Source: Methyloprofundus sp. (lineage in GTDB: Bacteria; Pseudomonadota; Gammaproteobacteria; Methylococcales; Methylomonadaceae). From it: DNA of 15,516 nt. The position numbers and the translations under genes are program-made. Positions within the stretch are counted from its first letter, which is position 1. Each line of letters starts with the position of its first letter. The stretch covers positions 1 to 15,516 of the forward strand of contig WTCN01000227.1 in NCBI GenBank assembly GCA_013138555.1, in the 5' to 3' direction. Below, in pieces: positions 8,108 to 15,472 of this stretch. The notes below the pieces were generated by a model that was given only the letters and a program-made list of their open reading frames with translations, searched no databases and was not told the DNA's origin.

Positions 8108-8405
8108 ACAATTTGGAAAAATTGTTTTAAATAAAGTCTACTGGGCTGAAGAGGCTGTCTCTGGTGATAATTTTGAACCAACTTATCCAAAAGATAAAAT
8201 ACATAAAATGAACAAATTTCTGGATATGCTTTATAGTATTGCAGAACAGCGGATTCCTCCTAAAAATGTTAGGAACTTTTCCAGAAATGTAATGATTGGT
8301 GTAGATTCCCATCAATGGGGATTATCACCTTTTCATTATGTATCGAATAATTATGAAAAGGCACTTGTGTTTCTAGAGAGTTTGTATGTGAGCGAAAAAA
8401 AGTGA
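8058..8405 (+). pseudogene. 5'-truncated SGNH-like (possible DUF6270) protein remnant
   Basis: A frame open from 8058 to TGA at 8403-8405 has no ATG, GTG or TTG before the ATG at 8208, which would give only 65 residues. Coding-like sequence clearly begins earlier, with LNKVYWAEEAV and FEPTYPKDKIHKMNKFLDMLY before and across that ATG. The C-terminus contains VDSHQWGLSPFHYV, a DxxH motif set in a WGLSPFHY context. From memory this ending resembles DUF6270-type SGNH-fold proteins of polysaccharide loci, in which it supplies the catalytic Asp/His; the assignment is tentative. The GDS-containing N-terminal half is absent. The remnant overlaps the last 50 bp of the giant gene in another frame and overlaps the acyltransferase start by four bases (GTGA). 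It looks like the tail of a deleted gene left behind when the giant gene was joined here. A functional short product cannot be excluded. Confidence 0.45.
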
Positions 8406-10651
8406 AACTACATTCAAATATCAAATATCGTAGTGATATAGACGGACTTCGTGCTATCGCAGTTCTGAGCGTGATTTTCTTCCATATAGATGCAAGTTGG
8501 ATTCCTGGTGGATTTCTTGGTGTCGATATCTTCTTTGTAATATCCGGCTATCTGATCACACTTATTTTGATCAAAGAGGTTGCTGAAACGCATAAAATTG
8601 ATATTGTTAATTTTTATAAACGTCGTATCAAGCGCATCATTCCAGCACTTCTATTTGTCCTGACTCTTACATTAGTAACAGGCATATTATGGTTTGCACC
8701 AGATGACCTCTTAGCACTATCAAAATCAATGATTTGGTCAGTTTTCTCTGCTGCTAATATCTATTTCTTTTCATCCATAGATACAGGGTATTTTGCCCAA
8801 AGTAGTAATGACCTTCCTCTTTTACATCTCTGGTCACTCGGTGTGGAAGAACAGTTTTATATTCTTTGGCCATTTGCTATATTACTTCTACTAAAATTTA
8901 TCAATTCACTTAAAAAACGCATTTTTTTATCCAGTGTATTGTTTGTTATTTCTTTGATCTTGGCACAAACTATTATTGTCAAAAATCATTCTTTTGCCTA
9001 CTACATGCTTCCCACACGTGCCTGGGAACTTTTAGCAGGGAGCATTGCTGCACAGCTCGTATATTCAGGTTTTCGAACAAGAATTTTTGTCTGTGAGCTA
9101 ATGGCATTTATCGGTTTGCTTTCAATCGTTCTAAGCTTTATATTCGTAACTGAAACTGCCCCTGTTCCTGGAATAGCCGCTATTCCAGTAATTGTGGGTG
9201 CAGTTCTTTTAGTGTTATCTGGCACTACTTATCTTACCCTTATTGGGCGTATCCTATCATTAAAAGTCCTTGTAGCTATTGGACTTATATCTTATTCAGC
9301 ATATCTATGGCATTGGCCTGCCTTAGCTTTTATACACTATGCCCTCATCGAAATTGATTGGCTTGTTGCCGTTGCTATTGTTCTTTTTACATTTACTATG
9401 GCAACAATAAGTTATTTCTTAGTAGAAACTCCCTTACGTAAAAAACTTGTTAGTACCAAAAATGTATTTCTTTGGTATTTTATTATGCCTACAATTGTTA
9501 TTGTTGCTTCAACAATAACTATACAAAGCATAAAGCATAAAAGCGAGTTCATATTTCCATGGACAAGAATTAGTGAAGCCAATTCAAATATCTTGTCCAC
9601 AAGTAGTTATAAATATAGTTGCGACTCCCATAAGAGTGAAATTTTTACTGAAGATCGTTGTGTTTATCCTAGTAATATTAAAAAACCTAATGCTTTCTTA
9701 ATTGGGGATTCTAATGCAGCTCATTATCTTGGTATGCTTAGAGTATTTACAGAGTATTATAGTTTTAGTATTCGCAATGCTACTAAATCAGCCTGCCCAT
9801 TAATTTTTGATGGTGAATTTGATTGGATTTCAACGAGTCGGCGAAAAGGTTGTTCACTTTATAGACATGCAATTTTTAAGGAGGCAATTAAATATGATAC
9901 TGTCATTGTTGGTGTAAGCTGGAATTATTATTATTCTAAAACGGAGTTCAAAAAGAGGTTTGAAAAAACAATTGATCAGTTATCTAAAAATGTTAATCAT
10001 ATTATCCTCTTAGGGAAGGTTCCTGTATTTCCGGGGTACAATAAGGAATGTGAGGTCAGAGCTATTCGTTTGGGAAGTTTACATTGCTCTACTCGCTTTA
10101 ACAATTCTCTTCAAGAGCATATGTCTAACCATTGGCTGCGTACAATAGCGAAAAAATATTCAAATATTGAATATTTTGATATTCGTAGTCAATTATGTCT
10201 GGAAGGAAAAGAGTGCTCTCCATATCTCAATGATAAACCAGTATATTACAATGGCGGTCACCTTAGCATGATGGGCTCTGAACAGATAGGAAAAAAAATG
10301 ATACAAACTAAGGATGCAATGCTACATGTTTTTGATCATTTACATGATCAAAAACAGATTTATCACACCCATGTTCTTATAAAGAATGAAAATGATATTG
10401 TTAAATTTATTGTAAAACCAACATCTGATGATGTAAACATTGCATTCTATCTATATAAAAATGACAACCGTATTGACACACAATGGTACAGTAAAAAATT
10501 TTCATACATCCTGGATAAAAATAAATATGGAAAGGGGATATTCAAAGTACGATATTTTATCGTTGACGCACTAAACTCAAACCCTGGAAAAGCTACAAAA
10601 ATTGAAGCAAACTTTTCACAAGCTATTTATATAGATGATAATAAAATATAG
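8402..10651 (+). CDS. Acyltransferase-3 / SGNH O-acyltransferase (OafA-like) with extra C-terminal beta domain
   Basis: This 749-residue integral membrane enzyme probably O-acetylates the surface glycan. The acyltransferase-3 domain (about 8-370, roughly ten membrane spans) has RSDIDGLRAIAVLSVIFFH with H28, GFLGVDIFFVISGYLI (37-52), RRIKRIIPA (74-82), LHLWSLGVEEQFYILWP (141-157) and SYSAYLWHWP (297-306). The periplasmic SGNH domain (about 430-640) has the nucleophile box IGDSN (434-438, S437). In the last block the usual DxxH reads N617-G-G-H620, so the Asp is replaced by Asn. Residues about 655-745 form an additional predicted beta-sandwich (YKNDNRIDTQWY, FKVRYFIVD) not found in ordinary OafA-type proteins of about 610-680 residues. 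The GTG start is chosen because the family motif begins eight residues later; it overlaps the preceding stop as GTGA. In the family the membrane domain takes the acyl group from acetyl-CoA and the SGNH domain transfers it outside. Confidence 0.88.
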   Translation: MKLHSNIKYRSDIDGLRAIAVLSVIFFHIDASWIPGGFLGVDIFFVISGYLITLILIKEVAETHKIDIVNFYKRRIKRIIPALLFVLTLTLVTGILWFAPDDLLALSKSMIWSVFSAANIYFFSSIDTGYFAQSSNDLPLLHLWSLGVEEQFYILWPFAILLLLKFINSLKKRIFLSSVLFVISLILAQTIIVKNHSFAYYMLPTRAWELLAGSIAAQLVYSGFRTRIFVCELMAFIGLLSIVLSFIFVTETAPVPGIAAIPVIVGAVLLVLSGTTYLTLIGRILSLKVLVAIGLISYSAYLWHWPALAFIHYALIEIDWLVAVAIVLFTFTMATISYFLVETPLRKKLVSTKNVFLWYFIMPTIVIVASTITIQSIKHKSEFIFPWTRISEANSNILSTSSYKYSCDSHKSEIFTEDRCVYPSNIKKPNAFLIGDSNAAHYLGMLRVFTEYYSFSIRNATKSACPLIFDGEFDWISTSRRKGCSLYRHAIFKEAIKYDTVIVGVSWNYYYSKTEFKKRFEKTIDQLSKNVNHIILLGKVPVFPGYNKECEVRAIRLGSLHCSTRFNNSLQEHMSNHWLRTIAKKYSNIEYFDIRSQLCLEGKECSPYLNDKPVYYNGGHLSMMGSEQIGKKMIQTKDAMLHVFDHLHDQKQIYHTHVLIKNENDIVKFIVKPTSDDVNIAFYLYKNDNRIDTQWYSKKFSYILDKNKYGKGIFKVRYFIVDALNSNPGKATKIEANFSQAIYIDDNKI

Positions 10652-10654
10652 GAG
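10649..10654 (+). promoter_or_regulatory. Shine-Dalgarno TAGGAG positioned for an ATT start
   Basis: The stop codon of the acyltransferase (TAG, 10649-10651) forms part of TAGGAG, the best Shine-Dalgarno sequence in the operon. Six bases later is ATT (10661-10663), in frame with the downstream glycosyltransferase. No ATG, GTG or TTG occurs in that frame before the TTG at 10811, which would be too far away and would cut a conserved motif. Confidence 0.5.
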
Positions 10655-10660
10655 CCCACT

Positions 10661-12613
10661 ATTAACCCATCAATAGTCAATATATTCAGAAAGCGGGTAC
10701 AGTCAGATAACGGAACTTATGAAAAAGAACTCCTACAGCTCAAATATGAACTTCTAAAAAAGAACTATGAGGATAGGCTGAATACAGCATCTTATAGATT
10801 AGGGCACCTCTTGATTTATGAAACTCGCTCATTGCTTGATGTATTATTATTGCCTAAGAGATTGCTTGATATCAGAAAAGATAGACTCAACGCTAGTACA
10901 AGACCTTTTAGAAAAACAACCAAGATAAGCCTTACACCATCTCTAGGAGGGTCGTATAAGTATACTAAAAACCCTCAGTTCTTTGATGATTTTCAACAGC
11001 TGAAGATCGCATGTGTAATGGATGACTTTAGCTACAGCGTTTATGCACCCGAGGGCAATTTTTACCAATTAAGCCCCTCATCCTGGAGGAATGAAATATA
11101 CCAACATAATCCTGATATGCTATTTATTGAATCTGCATGGAGAGGAAAAGATAGTTTATGGGCAGGCAAAATCAGACACTTGAGCTCAGAGTTAGCTGAT
11201 CTAATTAAATATTGTCGGCAACGAAATATTCCTACGCTATTCTGGAATAAAGAAGATCCTTTGCACATGGATGACTTTATTGAAACAGCGCAGTTTTTTG
11301 ATTATATTTTCACCACAGATATTAACTGCATCGAAGCTTATAAAAAAAGGCTCAGCCATGACGATATTTATTTGCTGCCCTTTTCATGTCAACCTAAAAT
11401 ACATAACCCTATTGAAAAATATACACGCCAAAATGCCATGGTTTTTGCGGGTAGCTATTATCGCCATTATCCCGAACGCATGAAAGCATTAGACACTTTT
11501 ATGCTTCACCTAATACCTTTGATTAAAATAGATATTTTTGACCGCAACTACGGAGATGATAATATCCCATTTAAATTTCCTGATATCTATTTACCATTTA
11601 TTCGTGGCAAACTTGCTTATAGTGAAATTGACAGGGCTTATAAAGGGTATAAATATGCTATTAATTTAAACACAATAAAGGACTCCAGCACGATGTTCGC
11701 TCGGCGTATTTTTGAACTCCTTGCATCAAACACAATAATAGTAAGTAATTTTTCGCAAGGAGTTCAAGCAATTTTTGGTGACCTAGTGATCTCAACGGAC
11801 GACAGCACTAGGCTTGCAGGGCAACTAAAAAGTTGCATGAATAATGAATTAAAAACAAAAAAAAAGAAACTTCTGGCATTACGAAAAGTTATGACAGAAC
11901 ATACAGCAGAAGAGCGGTTGCGTTATATAGTTGCAAAAGTTTTCGGGTGCAATTTCGATTCAACTCTTCCTCAAATTAGTGTGGTGGGTACAGTTGCAAC
12001 AAATGAACAATTACTGAAATTACTGGATAATTTTGAGCGACAAACATATAAAAAGAAATCTTTACTTATTGTTGCAAGCCCAACAATTGCTATTCATGAT
12101 ATAGGTTCAAACAAGATATCGGTTCTTTATGCAGATAAAGATAAAAGTACAAAATTTGTCGATCTTTGCAACGAAACCAGCTATATATCAGGGATGATTG
12201 GTGATGATTACTATGGTGACAATTACCTTTTAGACCTCGCGTTGGCAACACGCTACTGCGATGCTCATATTATCGGCAAAGCGGCTTACTATTGCCTTGA
12301 TGAAGACAAGGGTGAACTTATGCTGAAAAATCCTGAGTTTAGCTATCATAAAGTTTCTTCTGTTGCGGCTCGTTCTTGTATACTGATGCAAAGAAAATTA
12401 GCTTCTCACTCTATTGTTGAGTGGTCTACGGCGTTAATAGATACTATTTATAATGAAGAGAATATACTTTCTATTGATGAATTTAACTATTGTAGAAAGA
12501 CAGCTATCGGAAATTTCACACAAGCAGATAGAAATATAGTTTGTGACTTAAGCGATATCGATATTGGATGCAGTATTGATGATATTATTTTTGCAGCTGA
12601 AAAACTAAGTTAA
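10661..12613 (+). CDS. CgeB-type glycosyltransferase with GT2-like C-terminal domain (paralogue of the middle of the giant protein)
   Basis: From the ATT at 10661 the protein has 650 residues; a start at the TTG at 10811 would give 600. It begins with a short charged helix and a TASYRLGHLLIYET box (about 45-58), then a CgeB/DUF3880-type GT (about 114-430) with LKIACVMD, FIESAWRGK, TLFWNKEDP, FDRNYG and FARRIFELLASNT. A GT2-like domain (about 440-640) follows with GDDYYGDNYL. It aligns end to end with residues about 320-950 of the 1480-residue protein; about half the residues are identical by eye in the CgeB part, and the GT2-like part is less alike. It lacks the methyltransferase, long coiled coil, beta-sandwich and GT4. 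It follows the acyltransferase stop by nine bases in the same frame. The upstream start is preferred because the conserved box and helix lie before the TTG. Donor and acceptor are unknown, and the GT2-like part may be non-catalytic. Confidence 0.8.
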   Translation: MNPSIVNIFRKRVQSDNGTYEKELLQLKYELLKKNYEDRLNTASYRLGHLLIYETRSLLDVLLLPKRLLDIRKDRLNASTRPFRKTTKISLTPSLGGSYKYTKNPQFFDDFQQLKIACVMDDFSYSVYAPEGNFYQLSPSSWRNEIYQHNPDMLFIESAWRGKDSLWAGKIRHLSSELADLIKYCRQRNIPTLFWNKEDPLHMDDFIETAQFFDYIFTTDINCIEAYKKRLSHDDIYLLPFSCQPKIHNPIEKYTRQNAMVFAGSYYRHYPERMKALDTFMLHLIPLIKIDIFDRNYGDDNIPFKFPDIYLPFIRGKLAYSEIDRAYKGYKYAINLNTIKDSSTMFARRIFELLASNTIIVSNFSQGVQAIFGDLVISTDDSTRLAGQLKSCMNNELKTKKKKLLALRKVMTEHTAEERLRYIVAKVFGCNFDSTLPQISVVGTVATNEQLLKLLDNFERQTYKKKSLLIVASPTIAIHDIGSNKISVLYADKDKSTKFVDLCNETSYISGMIGDDYYGDNYLLDLALATRYCDAHIIGKAAYYCLDEDKGELMLKNPEFSYHKVSSVAARSCILMQRKLASHSIVEWSTALIDTIYNEENILSIDEFNYCRKTAIGNFTQADRNIVCDLSDIDIGCSIDDIIFAAEKLS

Positions 12614-12619
12614 CTAAAA

Positions 12620-13228
12620 AAAGATCAACTCATACCTTGCGCAGCACTAGCGCGCATGAAGAAAAGTTAATGCGCCGTTACAAGCAGGAGCACCCAAAAG
12701 TAAAACGAGGTTTTCGCTTTCTCAAGGATCCTCAGTTTCTTGCATCAACACTTTACTTGAAGAGACCTGAGCGTATTATCGCATTGTTTATGACAATAAG
12801 CTTACTGACATAAGTAGTGAGTCAAAAATTATAAAACATTTTTAGAAATGAAGTTTATCAGTTTTCTTCAAAAATAATCAAAAATGGACATTTTTTGGCT
12901 TTAAAACAGCACCATAAGTACAAAATCGCATTTATTCATTTTGTTAAGAAACTCTTGAATGACTACGTACTCCACTCTAGAATATCGGAGTCGAACAGTG
13001 TTCAGTGAACAAGACGAAACCTTTCCAAATCAACTAGGGCAGCCTATAAAGAACCCGACTCCTCGATGTTTTTTTCAATATTTTAACGGAATACATGAGT
13101 TAAATATCAACCTGAAACAAATCATCATTTTAACTTTAAAAGCACAGCAGTTACTCCTCCTGAATTTATTGGGAGAAAATGGTCTTGACACTAGGATCCA
13201 CTTTACGGTTTCTGGAAATTGGCAATAG
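12620..13228 (+). pseudogene. IS1634-type transposase, C-terminal remnant split by an insertion
   Basis: The first piece (about 12620-12811) encodes RRYKQEHPKVKRGFRFLKDP, then QFLASTLYLKRPERIIALFM and TISLLT before a stop. The second piece (about 12962-13228) encodes YSTLEYRSR, FPNQLGQPIKNPTPRCFFQYFNGIH and ends in NLLGENG and a short tail. Both match the conserved C-terminus of IS1634-family DDE transposases (VERGFRFLKDP, FF/LKKPERI, LEYRIR, GKPxxNPTxRWxFQxFxGIH). Removing 154 bp between 12809 and 12964 joins the two pieces in frame as SLL-TTYSTLEYR, so the break is a later insertion. The N-terminal and most catalytic regions are missing, so the element is dead. The conserved RW in the NPTxRW motif is RC here. 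It separates the operon from the next glycosyltransferase gene. Confidence 0.75.
12810..12959. mobile_element. 150-bp non-coding insertion in the IS1634 remnant, TGAC target duplication
   Basis: The sequence TGAC occurs immediately before (12806-12809) and after (12960-12963) this AT-rich stretch. Deleting the stretch and one TGAC copy restores the transposase frame exactly. It encodes nothing. Terminal inverted repeats are at best weak: AAGTAGTGAGTCAAAAAT at the left against the complement of the right end, CAAGAGTTTCTTAACAAAAT. A short direct repeat, ATAAGTA, occurs at the left end and again near 12913. A small MITE or a decayed IS end is most likely; an untidy non-homologous insertion with chance TGAC is possible. 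Confidence 0.5.
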
Positions 13229-13405
13229 GTGTGATGAATGACGATCTAGGTATGGGTAGTTAATTTAATACGAATAACCTGACAGTTAAACAATATGGGA
13301 GGCAAGTCTTTAGCCTGCATTTATAAAATTCCTGACTAATGCCCCATCCCAAAGTTTCTCAAATTATTTCCTGCACATTCCTTAATACTTTAGTAAATAA
13401 TAAGA
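13229..13405. other. Spacer between the IS1634 remnant and the GT2 gene
   Basis: I recognise no gene in these 177 bp. They probably include the right end of the IS1634 element and the promoter of the following gene. A short inverted repeat AGGC/GCCT lies near 13301-13317. A TATAAA (about 13322-13327) and a TAAATAAT close to the start codon are possible -10 elements, but no convincing -35 sequence pairs with them. Confidence 0.3.
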
Positions 13406-14467
13406 ATGAAAGATCTAACAGTTATCATCCCTATTCGGTCACTTCAGAATCGAAATATAACAGAACGCTTACCCTATTGTGTCAGTGATCCTTTTCTGGA
13501 TCGTAGTCAAATAGATTTTCTTATTGTGGATGATGGTTCTCCTTTACCTGAGTGTCAACGTCACAAAGCTGTTTGCGAGCAGTTTAATTTAAAATATCAC
13601 TATATTGAGAGCTATAGCAAAAGTGCTAATATGGCGCGTGCGCGTAATGCTGGTGTTGAATTAGCACAAACAAAATACATTATGTTTATGGATGTCGACC
13701 TCTTCCCTCCCTCAGGGTACTATAATGATATATTGCATGAGATCAAGATTCAAAAACTCGATGAAAACCCAGATGATCTAATAATGACAGCTGTGATTTA
13801 CTTATCCCAGAAACAGGGTATCGAACGTTTTTTTAGTACCCCCCCCAATAGTCGAAAAAGTCTATTCTTAGCTTACTGTACTGAACAAGAAAATCCATTT
13901 ATTGAAAAAGTTTCAACAGGCACCTCTGTTGCTTTAATGCATAGGTTGCGCTATTTGGAGCTTGGTGGGTATGATGAAAGCTTTGAACAATGGGGTTATG
14001 AAGATTTAGATTTCAATTTACGGATGATGTATCATTCCGATAAATTTCCTCTACCTAAAGACTTTACAAAAGATATTATGAGTTTTTCTGACATTGATAC
14101 CTATCGAGGCTGGAAAAGCATGTATAAACTATATGGCGATATTACTTTTCAAAAAGGCATTGTTTTATTTCATATATGGCATGATGTCGATCAGAAAAGC
14201 CCTTATTCTATGGGTTATGCGAAAAATCGTCAGCGTTTTGTAAATAACATTGCGAACTTGGCTAATGAGGCTCGGCCAGCAAAATGCAGGATTACTAAAA
14301 AAGACCCTCTTTTCGAGCAATATGCTAATAATGATAGACCTCTTACGTTGACTGAGTATTATCAAAATTCTCCCCTAATTATTTGGCTTCTATCGGTAAA
14401 AAGCACTCCACTGTTTAGATCATTCTTGCTTATAGTAAAAAGAGCTCTAATGAGACAGAAGAATTAA
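13406..14467 (+). CDS. Family 2 glycosyltransferase with galactosyltransferase-type C-terminal motif (chondroitin-polymerase-like)
   Basis: This 353-residue cytoplasmic GT-A enzyme has LTVIIPIR at the N-terminus, the nucleotide-binding VDDGS (41-45), and NMARARNAGVELA (75-87). The metal-binding DVD is in FMDVDLF (94-100). The acceptor-side motif GGYDESFEQWGYEDLDFNLR (187-206) carries the WGxED box of the Glyco_transf_7C type seen in KfoC, KfiC-like and beta-1,4-galactosyltransferases. It would add a hexose or HexNAc to a surface glycan; donor and linkage cannot be predicted. It is separated from the main operon by the IS1634 remnant and has its own spacer, so it may be transcribed independently. 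The ATG has only a weak purine-rich stretch (AATAAG) in front. A run of T7 followed by C8 lies inside codons 141-147 and could permit slippage. The C-terminal 50 residues are basic and partly hydrophobic, consistent with peripheral membrane binding. Confidence 0.88.
   Translation: MKDLTVIIPIRSLQNRNITERLPYCVSDPFLDRSQIDFLIVDDGSPLPECQRHKAVCEQFNLKYHYIESYSKSANMARARNAGVELAQTKYIMFMDVDLFPPSGYYNDILHEIKIQKLDENPDDLIMTAVIYLSQKQGIERFFSTPPNSRKSLFLAYCTEQENPFIEKVSTGTSVALMHRLRYLELGGYDESFEQWGYEDLDFNLRMMYHSDKFPLPKDFTKDIMSFSDIDTYRGWKSMYKLYGDITFQKGIVLFHIWHDVDQKSPYSMGYAKNRQRFVNNIANLANEARPAKCRITKKDPLFEQYANNDRPLTLTEYYQNSPLIIWLLSVKSTPLFRSFLLIVKRALMRQKN
13828..13846 (+). repeat. T7 and C8 homopolymer tracts inside the GT2 gene
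   Basis: Seven T (13828-13834) and eight C (13839-13846) lie four bases apart and encode FFSTPP. C8 is unusual in this AT-rich setting. Loss or gain of one base would truncate the enzyme just after the DVD motif. The tract could be a slipped-strand contingency site, but its length is at the low end for that, and the gene is in frame as given. Confidence 0.5.
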
Positions 14468-14472
14468 ATGTT

Positions 14473-14718
14473 CAAATGACCATGTCCATTTAGCTGAGTG
14501 AATGGATTGCCCCCTCGGAAAAGGATTATGACAAATAGGACTGTGAACGCAAAGCGTTGACGCGTTTGGCAGATCGCCTCAAACAGAACTTTCCGCGTTT
14601 CCCTATTCTCATACTCGCTGATGACCTTTATCCCTATAAAGGTTTCTTTGCTATCTGCAAAAACAACGACTGGCGTTACATTATTACCTTTAAAGAAGGC
14701 AATCTACCTAACTCTTAA
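14473..14718 (+). pseudogene. DDE transposase remnant (IS4-like)
   Basis: Translation in the frame of the ATG at 14482 gives a stop after MSI, then LSEWIAPSEKDYDK, another stop, then DCERKALTRLADRLKQNFP, RFPILILADDLYPYKGFF and NNDWRYIITFKEGNLPNS before TAA at 14716-14718. The pattern QDCExKAxxRLxxRLKxxFPRLxIxxLxDxLY...WxYIITxKEGxxP belongs to IS4-like DDE transposases, with the Asp of LADD/LYP as a likely catalytic position. Two internal stops and missing ends make it a dead fragment. Its last 11 bp overlap the 3' end of the minus-strand permease gene. I cannot name the exact IS. Confidence 0.65.
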
Positions 14719-15472
14719 CCCCAACCCCTTTAGCCAATAAAATCAGACAAAAAACAATCATGACGACAATAAAGCCCAGTGTTATCGCCAAGGCATAATA
14801 GACATCAATATCGGATATGCCTATCAAACCATAACGAAAAGCGTTAATCATATAAAGGATGGGATTGCCTAATGCGATTTTCTGCCAAATCTCAGGCAAC
14901 ATTGAAACAGAATAAAATACCCCCCCTAAATAACTTAACGGCGTTAAAACAAAATTGGGAATAATGGAAATATCATCAAAGCTATCGGCAAAAATAGCAT
15001 TAATAAAACCCGCCAAAGAAAACAGAATAGCGGTTAACACAAAGATACTCACCGTTACCCACCAATTAGTCACCGTTATCTCAGTAAAACCCATAGAAAT
15101 AGCTGTCACCACGCAGCCGACTAACATACCCCGCGTTACCCCGCCGCCAATATACCCTGCTAATATAACCCAGTTAGGTACAGGCGCAACCAGCAACTCT
15201 TCGATATGACGCTGGAATTTAGTTGAGTAAAAAGAAGACACCACATTGGCATAGGAATGACTGATCACTGACATCAGTATCACGCCCGGCACAATATAAT
15301 CCATATAACTGACACCATTGACAACACCAATCCGCTCACCAATAAGCTTGCCAAAGATCAGAAAATAAAGAGAGGTCGTTATTGCGGGTGGCAATAAGGT
15401 TTGCGGCCAAATGCGTGTAAAGCGGCGAATTTCTTTAAATAACAAGGTACGTAAAGCAATCGAGTTATTCAT
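14708..15472 (-). CDS. yadH: ABC-2 type export permease (YadH-like)
   Basis: This 254-residue inner-membrane protein closely resembles E. coli YadH, whose substrate is unknown. Recognisable stretches are FKEIRRFTRIWPQTLLPPAITTSLYFLIFGKLIG (12-45; key residues R16, R20, P24, P28), YIVPGVILMSVISHSYANV (59-77), KFQRHIEELLVAPVP (85-99), GGGVTRGMLVG (109-119), FDDISIIPNFVLTPLSYLGGVFYS (165-188), and NPILYMINAFRYGLIGI (203-219). Six membrane spans are predicted. The length and the KGVGVKS ending agree with the family, so the gene is intact even though a transposase remnant abuts its 3' end. Its start overlaps the stop of the upstream ATPase gene as ATGA, so the pair is translationally coupled. This end looks less AT-rich than the polysaccharide island and is probably the resident chromosome. 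A link to the glycan genes is not implied. Confidence 0.92.
   Translation of the reverse strand: MNNSIALRTLLFKEIRRFTRIWPQTLLPPAITTSLYFLIFGKLIGERIGVVNGVSYMDYIVPGVILMSVISHSYANVVSSFYSTKFQRHIEELLVAPVPNWVILAGYIGGGVTRGMLVGCVVTAISMGFTEITVTNWWVTVSIFVLTAILFSLAGFINAIFADSFDDISIIPNFVLTPLSYLGGVFYSVSMLPEIWQKIALGNPILYMINAFRYGLIGISDIDVYYALAITLGFIVVMIVFCLILLAKGVGVKS

Noticed and set aside
1490..12613. CRISPR array, tRNA or rRNA genes in or near the operon
   Set aside because: No regularly spaced repeats and no cloverleaf-like or rRNA-like segments were noticed on either strand.
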